A DNA stretch of 5,166 nucleotides from CAZKVJ01 sp964556225 (GTDB taxonomy: Bacteria; Actinomycetota; Acidimicrobiia; Acidimicrobiales; Ilumatobacteraceae): assembly GCA_964556225.1 (NCBI GenBank), contig CAZKVJ010000047.1, positions 1-5,166 on the forward strand. Reading direction: 5' to 3'. Position numbers and translations under genes: made by a program. Position 1 is the first letter of the stretch; the number at the start of each line of letters is the position of its first letter. Under the pieces are notes generated by a model. The model did not search any database, was not told the DNA's origin, and was given only the letters and a program-made list of their open reading frames with translations. This document shows positions 1 through 4,866 of this stretch, piece after piece.

Positions 1-53
1 AACAGCAAGCCCCCACACCCACCCGGACCTGATGCACAAGACCGGCCGGTTCA

Positions 54-92
54 GTGCTGCCAGAACGGGGGGTGAGCCGCGGTCTGGCACAC
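54..92. promoter_or_regulatory. Imperfect inverted repeat upstream of the AfsR-like regulator
   Basis: The left arm GTGCTGCCAGA (54-64) faces the right arm TCTGGCACAC (83-92) across an 18-base G-rich spacer. Seven contiguous pairs (TGCCAGA/TCTGGCA) continue into GTG/CAC after one bulged C. The repeat ends 28 bases before the start codon, where a promoter-proximal operator or a leader hairpin could lie. The left arm and part of the spacer recur at 4819-4840 in the convergent gap. No confident -35/-10 pair is visible, so the promoter is not placed. SARP-type regulators usually bind direct repeats, so this symmetrical site may serve a different regulator or be an RNA structure. Confidence 0.4.
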
Positions 93-96
93 TTAT

Positions 97-114
97 CTCA
101 TCTGGGGAGATGGG
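97..114 (+). promoter_or_regulatory. Ribosome binding site within a small hairpin, for the AfsR-like gene
   Basis: The purine-rich GGGGAGA (104-110) is the Shine-Dalgarno candidate, ten bases before the ATG at 121. It lies inside a short inverted repeat: CATCT (99-103), loop GGGG (104-107), AGATG (108-112), extendable by a T-G wobble and a C-G pair to 97-114. If it folds in mRNA, the ribosome site is in the loop and 3' arm. The start is otherwise unambiguous: an in-frame TGA lies at 73-75 and no other ATG, GTG or TTG occurs in that frame between them. Confidence 0.55.
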
Positions 115-120
115 CAGACG

Positions 121-3105
121 ATGGACGTGGGGATCCTCGGCGAGCTCGCAGTGTGGCGAGACGGGTCCGACGTGGTCCTGGCACGGCTGACCAAGCGAAC
201 GCTGGCGATGCTCATCGCTGACCGGGACCGGGTGGTCTCGGACGACGACCTGATCGATCGGCTGTGGGACGACGACCCGCCGCCCCATGCCGTGGCATCG
301 TTGCGCAACAGCGTCACCCGGCTGCGCAAGGTGCTTCCCGACGGCGCGATCGTGCGCAGCAGCTCGGGGTACCGGCTCACCCGTGAGCGCGTGGTGCTCG
401 ACATCGACCGCTTCGACGACCTCGTGGGCGCCGCTCGCCGCTCGCTCGCCGCGGGCGAGCCCGACCTGGCCATCGAGTCGCTCGACGCCGCCCTCGGGCT
501 CGTGCGAGGTGAGCCGCTCGAGGACGTTCGCGCGGAGCGCTGGGCCTCGTCGGCGGCGCGTGAGCTGGCCGAGCGGATCGCTCTCGCCGAAGAGCTGTGG
601 GCGGAGGTGCGCCTGCGCAGCCACCAGGCGGGACGCGAGCTGGCCCGGCTGCACCGAGCGGCTCTGAGCCGACCGGAGCGGGAGATCCGCTGGCACCAGC
701 TGATGCAGGCGTACGCCCAGGCCGGTCGGCGCACCGAGGCGCTGCGAGCCGCGTCGGAGGCCCGCCAGGCGCTGGCGGAGTTCGGCATGGTGCCAGGACC
801 CGAGATCATCGAGCTCGAGCAGCGCATCCTGGGCATCGACGCCGCGACCGAACCACGCCGGGCCGGACCGGTGGCGGGCGAGGTCGGCCGTACCACGGCC
901 CCGATCATCGACCGGGCGAACGATCTGGCGAGATGCCAGACGTCGATCGACGAGGTCCGCCACGTCACCCTCGTCGGCCTGGGCGGGGTCGGCAAAACGC
1001 GCCTCGCCCTCGAGATCGCCCACCTCGCCGCGACGAGGCTTGGTCGGGTGGCGTTCGCCGACCTCGTGCCGGTCGGGCACGACGAACACGTGGCGCTCGC
1101 CGTCGCCGACGCGCTCGGACTGGCGGACGGCGACACCACCGGGACCCCCCTGGAACGGGTCTCGCGAGCCTTAGGGGACCAACCCGCTCTCCTCGTCATC
1201 GACAACGCCGAGCACGTCCCGCAGGGTGTGCGAGTGACGGTGGAGCACCTGCTCGCCAGGTGCTCGCAGCTGCGGATCCTGGTGACGTCCCGACGACCGA
1301 CCGGCGCCGCCGGAGAGGTCGCGATGACGCTGGATCCCCTCCGCGTGCCGGCGAGCGGCGCGGACCCTGCCGCAATCGAATCGGCGCCGGCGGTACAGAT
1401 GCTCAGGACGGTCGCCCCCGGCATGGCCGAGGACGCCAGCGCCGATCTCGCTCGCATCGCCCGCTGCGTCGACGGACTCCCGCTCGCGCTCGAGCTCGTC
1501 GGACGGATGCTGCACTTCCTGTCGCCCGGCGACATCGCCGACCAGCTCGAACGGCGGGGCACCAGTGTCGTACCCCACGACGCCGACCGTGCGGCGCGCC
1601 AGAGGTCGGTGGAGGTCGTCACCGAGTGGGCGGTCGATCAGCTCACGCCCACGCAACGGACGGTGTTCGAGCGCACATCGGTGCTTGCGGGTCCGTTCAC
1701 ACTGGCCACCGCCGAGCAGATCGCTGATGCCGGCGACCTCGACGAGCCGGTGATCCTGTCGCTGCTGCGGCTGGCCGAGCTGTCGCTGATGACCGCCGAC
1801 CACCGGTCGAGCCCCGGGAGCTACCGCCACCGGGTGCTTCCTCGAGAGCACGGCCGGGCACGTCTGGCGCGCGCCGGGACCCTCGACGAGACCTTCGACC
1901 GTCAGGTCCGCTGGTTCGTGACGCTGGCGAGCGACCAGGGTCGCCGGATGCGCTCATCCGAGCAGGCCGACGCGCGGCGTCTGCTCGAGGCGGAGTGGGA
2001 CAACGTGCGCGACCTGCTCAACCGACTGCCGGAGCGCGGCCGCTGGGCGGAGGCGGCCGACATCGCCGCCGAGCTCGGCGAGTTCTGGTTCGTGAGCGGC
2101 CGCTGGTCGGAAGGGGCCGACATCGCCCGCCGGCTGCTCGCCACGTCCCCAGGGCCGTTCGGCGCTCGGGAGGCTCGGCTCTGCAGGGCGCTCGCGGAGT
2201 CCACCGGGACCTATGGAGGGGTCGGCGCCCTCGGCCCGCTGCTGCAGCGCGCCGTCGACTACCTCGACAGTGAGGACGGGCACGACGTCGAAGTGCTGGC
2301 GACCTGCGAGCTGTACCTCGCCGTGGGCTCGATGTGGCGTGGCGAGGGCTCGGCGTTCCGAGCGCACCTCGCCCGGGCCGAGGAGCTCGCCTGCACCCAC
2401 CGCCTCGACGGCGTCCTCGCCTCGATCCCGAAGTACACCGGGTTGGCGGCAGGAAGTCGCGGGGACCTGCTCACGGCCAGGTCGGCGTTGCACGAGTCCA
2501 AGCGCCGGTTCCTGGCGCTGGGCAACCGGGCGCGCGCCGCCAACACCCTGCTGAACCTGGGGATGTTCCTCCAACGCCACGGCGACGCCGACGCCGCCGA
2601 GGTCGAGCTCCGAGACTGCATGCGGCTCGCCGACGGGCTCGAGATGCGCAGCCTGGAGACGCACGTGCGCTACACGCTCGGCCAGATCGCCGCCGAGCGG
2701 GGTGACGCCGACGCCGACTTGGCGCTGCTCGTCGCCCGGGAGGAGCTCCGCACGGCCGGCGACGTCGGATGTCGCAACGGCTGCAACCGCCACCTGGCGG
2801 CGCTCCATCGGAGTCAGGGCCGGGAGACGGTCGCGCTGTCGTTCCTGCGCGAGAGCGTGGAGGACGTCGTGACGGTCGACGACCAGGAGCTGGCGATGTC
2901 GCTCGTGGAGATCGCCGCCATCTACGGGGCACGAGGGCGCGCCCGGGAGGCGGCGGCGATCCTGGCCACCGCCCGGCGACTGGTCACGGGGAGGGGGATC
3001 GGCCTGAACCCGGCCCAACGAGCGCGCCTCGACGAGCTGGAGCGCGAAGTCGGCGTCGTCGACGCCGTGGAGGTCGACGCGGCGGTGGCCCTCGCCCTGG
3101 CCTGA
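121..3105 (+). CDS. AfsR/SARP-family transcriptional regulator with BTAD, NB-ARC ATPase and TPR-like regions
   Basis: This is a complete 994-residue cytoplasmic regulator, close to the roughly 990 residues of Streptomyces AfsR. Residues 1-90 form the OmpR-like winged helix of SARPs (VVS..DLIDRLW, RLRKVLP, GYRL at 83-86). Residues 94-238 are the bacterial transcriptional activation domain, ending in FGMVPGPEIIELEQRIL (221-237). Residues about 260-480 are an NB-ARC/STAND ATPase: Walker A GLGGVGKT at 286-293 (Lys292), Walker B LLVID at 357-361, LVTSRR at 387-392 and GLPL at 452-455. Residues about 495-590 look like the winged-helix segment that follows NB-ARC, and 600-960 are helical, TPR-like (for example about 800-840 and 903-955). 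In the family, ATP binding and an effector or phosphorylation signal control DNA binding and RNA polymerase recruitment, often for secondary metabolism. The targets here are unknown, and no biosynthetic genes are in view. Leu351 is encoded by TTA, the only such codon in the window's genes. The family assignment is firm; calling it the AfsR orthologue is not justified. Confidence 0.95.
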   Translation: MDVGILGELAVWRDGSDVVLARLTKRTLAMLIADRDRVVSDDDLIDRLWDDDPPPHAVASLRNSVTRLRKVLPDGAIVRSSSGYRLTRERVVLDIDRFDDLVGAARRSLAAGEPDLAIESLDAALGLVRGEPLEDVRAERWASSAARELAERIALAEELWAEVRLRSHQAGRELARLHRAALSRPEREIRWHQLMQAYAQAGRRTEALRAASEARQALAEFGMVPGPEIIELEQRILGIDAATEPRRAGPVAGEVGRTTAPIIDRANDLARCQTSIDEVRHVTLVGLGGVGKTRLALEIAHLAATRLGRVAFADLVPVGHDEHVALAVADALGLADGDTTGTPLERVSRALGDQPALLVIDNAEHVPQGVRVTVEHLLARCSQLRILVTSRRPTGAAGEVAMTLDPLRVPASGADPAAIESAPAVQMLRTVAPGMAEDASADLARIARCVDGLPLALELVGRMLHFLSPGDIADQLERRGTSVVPHDADRAARQRSVEVVTEWAVDQLTPTQRTVFERTSVLAGPFTLATAEQIADAGDLDEPVILSLLRLAELSLMTADHRSSPGSYRHRVLPREHGRARLARAGTLDETFDRQVRWFVTLASDQGRRMRSSEQADARRLLEAEWDNVRDLLNRLPERGRWAEAADIAAELGEFWFVSGRWSEGADIARRLLATSPGPFGAREARLCRALAESTGTYGGVGALGPLLQRAVDYLDSEDGHDVEVLATCELYLAVGSMWRGEGSAFRAHLARAEELACTHRLDGVLASIPKYTGLAAGSRGDLLTARSALHESKRRFLALGNRARAANTLLNLGMFLQRHGDADAAEVELRDCMRLADGLEMRSLETHVRYTLGQIAAERGDADADLALLVAREELRTAGDVGCRNGCNRHLAALHRSQGRETVALSFLRESVEDVVTVDDQELAMSLVEIAAIYGARGRAREAAAILATARRLVTGRGIGLNPAQRARLDELEREVGVVDAVEVDAAVALALA
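1171..1173 (+). other. Single TTA leucine codon in the regulator gene
   Basis: Codon 351 of the AfsR-like gene reads TTA (gcc-tta-ggg), between the Walker A and Walker B motifs. I found no other in-frame TTA in this leucine-rich gene, in the lipoprotein gene or in the partial gene at the right edge. In Streptomyces such codons need the bldA tRNA and are enriched in pathway regulators. Whether this organism uses the codon that way cannot be told from the window. Confidence 0.8.
2036..2127 (+). repeat. Internal 60-base-spaced direct repeat in the regulator's helical region
   Basis: Bases 2036-2067 recur at 2096-2127 with three mismatches in 32. They encode the parallel peptides GRWAEAADIA and GRWSEGADIA exactly 20 residues apart, at the start of the TPR-like half. 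The second copy matches the familiar 'W..sGr..EG' helix of AfsR/LuxR-type regulators, so the similarity may reflect local duplication or simply two like helices with shared codon preference. The spacing is shorter than the canonical 34-residue TPR unit. Confidence 0.5.
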
Positions 3106-3140
3106 GCGTGCGGGGAGCTCCCTCTGCGCGCCTCTCGCGC
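3106..3140 (+). terminator. Overlapping GC-rich hairpins directly after the regulator stop codon
   Basis: Immediately after the TGA (3103-3105), bases 3106-3129 form an imperfect stem with one C-C mismatch and three G-T wobbles; its core is the palindrome GGGAGCTCCC (3113-3122). A competing, perfectly paired stem is GCGCG (3126-3130), loop CCTCT, CGCGC (3136-3140). The two share bases 3126-3129 and cannot form fully together. No T-run follows, as is common for actinobacterial terminators. The position just after a long gene fits transcript termination or 3'-end protection. Confidence 0.35.
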
Positions 3141-3148
3141 CGTTCTCA

Positions 3149-3183
3149 GTGCGCATCCCCGTTCCCACGACGGGAATTCGCAC
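3149..3183. terminator. Long imperfect hairpin between the two plus-strand genes (terminator or operator)
   Basis: Arms GTGCGCATCCCCGT (3149-3162) and ACGGGAATTCGCAC (3170-3183) pair at 12 of 14 positions around the 7-base loop TCCCACG. This is the strongest inverted repeat in the gap. It starts 43 bases after the regulator's stop and ends 59 bases before the lipoprotein's ATG. It lacks a following T-tract, so intrinsic termination is plausible but not shown. Because it also sits in the likely promoter area of the lipoprotein gene, a dimeric repressor site is the main alternative. Confidence 0.45.
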
Positions 3184-3227
3184 ACGAAAGGGGCTCTGGG
3201 CATCGACGGCCGCTGGCGCGATCATGA

Positions 3228-3235
3228 AGAGGAGG
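3228..3235 (+). promoter_or_regulatory. Strong ribosome binding site for the lipoprotein gene
   Basis: AGAGGAGG is near-perfect complementarity to the 16S rRNA 3' end and lies seven bases before the ATG at 3243. It fixes that start over the out-of-frame ATG at 3224. The start is further supported by the signal peptide that begins there. Confidence 0.85.
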
Positions 3236-3242
3236 CGTCGCC

Positions 3243-4694
3243 ATGAGGCGCTGGGCCGGTCTGGTGGCGTTGGTCGCGCTGGTCGCCTGCGGCGGGCCGT
3301 CGGCCGAGACGGCGGTGTCCACGACGACGAGCACGGTTGCGTCGACCTCCACGGTGACCCCCTCGACGACGGCGCCGTCGACCACCACGACCGCCGCCCC
3401 GTCGACGACCACGACCGTCGCCGTGCCCGGTTCGGCGGTGACGCTGCTGGTCGCCGACGACGCCGGGTTGCGGCTGTGGAGCGAGGACGGACGTGAGGAG
3501 TGGCTGGTGGCGAACCGCGCCATGCTGGCCGCTGCGCCCGACCGCCTGGGCGGCATGGTCTACCAGGAGGTCGAGACCGGCCGCTTCCACATGGTGATGG
3601 ACCCGCCAGGATCGACGACCGGCACCGGGCGGTGGGAGTGGATCGGCGGCGGGGAGCCTCGCCCGATCCGTCGCTTGCGCGAACCCGGTGGCGTCGACGA
3701 GATCGTGGTGTCGCCAGGGCGAGGGCAGACCGTCCGGCTGATCGACACCGCACTGCTGGACGGACGTCCGCAGCTCGCGTACGTCCGCACGACCCACCGA
3801 CTCGATCCGATACGGGTCGACATCATCGGCGACATCGACGCGACCCGTACCCGTGAGGTGGTCATCGTGGACCTGACCACCGGGGCCGAGTCGGTGGCGT
3901 GGTCACAGGAGCACTCCTGGGAAGGCGGCCGCCACGACACCAAGCTCGGCGCGGGGGTGGTCGTGCATGTCTGGTTCATGGCGGGCGACACCATGTCCAT
4001 CGGGCTGACCGACTCGCAGGGTGCTCCGATGGCGATGCCCGCCCGGCCCGCGGAGGCGGTCGACGATGGCACGCCGTCGGCCACGGACCCGTGGGTCCTG
4101 CCGGGGACCTCGTGGGCGGACCTGTCGCCCGATGGCGCCGTGCTCGCCTACGCCTGGACGCCCGCCCTCCACCTGGTGGGTGGGCCGGGCACGCTGGCGG
4201 TCGTCGCCGTCGATCGAGTCACCGGCACGGAGGCGGCACGGTCGACGGTGGCGCTCGCCGCTGGCGTGGTGCCCAGCTTCGTGGACACCACCGACGGGCG
4301 GGTCCTGGTCGGTCGCATGGTGCTGCAGAGGCTGGCAGCGCCGCCGACGCTGCGGCTCGGGGACCGGGGTGACTGGGTGCGGGCGCTGCAGTTCCGTCTG
4401 TTCCCCGGTGGTGTCCAGCTGGTCACCGACGGTGTGTTCGGGCCGGCGACGCAGGCCGCCGTCGTCGAGTGGCAGACCTCCACAGGCCTCGACCCCACCG
4501 GCGTGGTGGACGCCCGCACCTGGCAGTCGCTCGTGGGTGACGGGATCCTCACGATCCGCCTGGCCCCGCTGCTGATGGAGCCGAACGGCACGATCCGCGA
4601 GATCCCCGCACCCGGATCCGGCGACCCGGCCCGGGAGCTTGCCTACTCCTACCGCGGCGACGAGAGCGGCCGGATCTCCCTCTGGGACGCCTGA
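3243..4694 (+). CDS. Predicted lipoprotein with propeller-like body and peptidoglycan-binding domain
   Basis: A complete 483-residue protein, predicted to be exported and lipid-anchored. A short basic start (MRRW) leads into a hydrophobic stretch and the lipobox LVAC (13-16), so Cys16 would be acylated. Residues 23-60 are a Thr/Ser/Pro linker with tandem PSTTTT units, typical of actinobacterial surface proteins. From about 64 to 365 the sequence has recurring strand-turn patterns such as VVIVDLTTG (206-214), WADLSPDGAVLAYAW (291-305) and VVAVDRVTG (320-328), suggesting a WD40/TolB-like beta-propeller; this fold is inferred from pattern only. Residues 370-430 are a clear PG_binding_1 domain (LRLGDRGDWVRALQ, DGVFGPATQAAV, GVVDARTW). 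No hydrolase motif is visible, so it is more likely a wall-bound binding, sensor or scaffold protein than an enzyme. It follows the regulator in the same direction, but hairpins in the 137-base gap argue for its own transcript. The specific role is unknown. Confidence 0.9.
   Translation: MRRWAGLVALVALVACGGPSAETAVSTTTSTVASTSTVTPSTTAPSTTTTAAPSTTTTVAVPGSAVTLLVADDAGLRLWSEDGREEWLVANRAMLAAAPDRLGGMVYQEVETGRFHMVMDPPGSTTGTGRWEWIGGGEPRPIRRLREPGGVDEIVVSPGRGQTVRLIDTALLDGRPQLAYVRTTHRLDPIRVDIIGDIDATRTREVVIVDLTTGAESVAWSQEHSWEGGRHDTKLGAGVVVHVWFMAGDTMSIGLTDSQGAPMAMPARPAEAVDDGTPSATDPWVLPGTSWADLSPDGAVLAYAWTPALHLVGGPGTLAVVAVDRVTGTEAARSTVALAAGVVPSFVDTTDGRVLVGRMVLQRLAAPPTLRLGDRGDWVRALQFRLFPGGVQLVTDGVFGPATQAAVVEWQTSTGLDPTGVVDARTWQSLVGDGILTIRLAPLLMEPNGTIREIPAPGSGDPARELAYSYRGDESGRISLWDA
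3375..3422 (+). repeat. Tandem 24-base repeat encoding the Thr-rich linker
   Basis: Two 24-base units (3375-3398 and 3399-3422) differ at two positions and encode PSTTTTAA and PSTTTTVA. A shortened earlier relative (PSTTA) begins at 3360. The repeats lie in the linker between the lipidated Cys and the folded body, where length can change by slippage without loss of function. Confidence 0.75.
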
Positions 4695-4710
4695 GCCGCG
4701 ATCGCACTCC

Positions 4711-4727
4711 GTCGGGCCTCTCCCGGT
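4711..4727 (+). terminator. Short hairpin after the lipoprotein stop codon
   Basis: CGGG (4713-4716) and CCCG (4722-4725) pair around the loop CCTCT, with two more wobble pairs outward. It begins 16 bases after the TGA at 4692-4694. The loop is identical to that of the hairpin at 3126-3140 after the regulator gene. It is weak and without a T-run, so it is only a candidate end for this transcript. Confidence 0.3.
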
Positions 4728-4784
4728 CTGGTGCCCAGCGCGTGGAATCGCACTCGAAGCGCTCACCCAACCACGAGGGCCCGT

Positions 4785-4829
4785 TCTGGTCCCAGGAAGT
4801 AGCGCTGAGCGCTACCACGTGCTGCCAGA
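4785..4829. repeat. Extended palindrome in the convergent gap (candidate bidirectional terminator)
   Basis: The core GTAGCGCT-G-AGCGCTAC (4799-4815) is a perfect palindrome around base 4807. As RNA it gives a 7-bp stem with loop TGA on either strand. Further pairs at the same centre include TCTGG (4785-4789) with CCAGA (4825-4829), giving a symmetric structure of about 45 bases. It lies between genes that point toward each other, where a two-way terminator would serve both. The core reads Val-Ala-Leu-Ser-Ala-Thr on both strands, which explains open frames across it that are not real genes. A mobile REP-like repeat is the main alternative. Confidence 0.55.
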
Positions 4830-4840
4830 GACGAGGGGTG
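4819..4840 (+). repeat. Second copy of the sequence found upstream of the regulator
   Basis: GTGCTGCCAGA (4819-4829) is identical to 54-64. After one inserted G, ACGAGGGGTG (4831-4840) matches ACGGGGGGTG (65-74) with one difference. Here it is the right arm of the 4785-4829 palindrome plus its flank. The left arm region also holds CCCGTTCTGG (4780-4789), the reverse complement of 60-69. Three related arms in two short gaps suggest a dispersed element rather than unrelated sites. Confidence 0.45.
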
Positions 4841-4866
4841 GCGGTAGGCGAACGGCCCGCCGCCAC
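4838..4866 (-). terminator. Hairpin abutting the stop codon of the minus-strand gene
   Basis: GTGGCGG (4838-4844) pairs perfectly with CCGCCAC (4860-4866). After a wobble and one mismatch, GGC (4847-4849) pairs with GCC (4855-4857) around the loop GAACG. On the minus strand the structure begins with the first base after the TGA (4869-4867). No T-run follows. Its position and stability make it the best terminator candidate for the partial gene at the right edge. Confidence 0.5.

Noticed and set aside
41..50. Ten-base palindrome ACCGGCCGGT
   Set aside because: Short, does not extend, and such GC palindromes are frequent by chance at this composition.
1..90. Possible divergent minus-strand gene starting at a GTG near 90, or the tail of an upstream plus-strand gene ending at the TGA at 73-75
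   Set aside because: About 25-30 codons visible at most, no ribosome site and no recognisable sequence; cannot be supported.
68..100. Promoter with -10 near CTTATC (92-97)
   Set aside because: No acceptable -35 hexamer at the right spacing; AT-richer patch noted but not enough to call.
93..1622. Long minus-strand open frame (509 codons) opposite the regulator
   Set aside because: Ser/Arg/Ala-rich with no domain pattern, and fully overlaps the clearly conserved NB-ARC/BTAD gene. Long antisense frames are expected in DNA this GC-rich.
1954..3753. Long minus-strand open frame (599 codons) spanning the regulator end, the gap and the lipoprotein start
   Set aside because: Arg/Pro-rich low-complexity translation, crosses two supported genes and the hairpin gap, and shows no recognisable domain.
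4728..4738. Small stem CTGG-TGC-CCAG
   Set aside because: Only four pairs with a 3-base loop; too weak beside the neighbouring hairpins.
4549..4866. Minus-strand open frame of 105 codons reading through the palindrome
   Set aside because: Overlaps the end of the lipoprotein gene and the terminator-like hairpins; no domain pattern, and the conserved-looking VALSAT piece is due to the palindrome.
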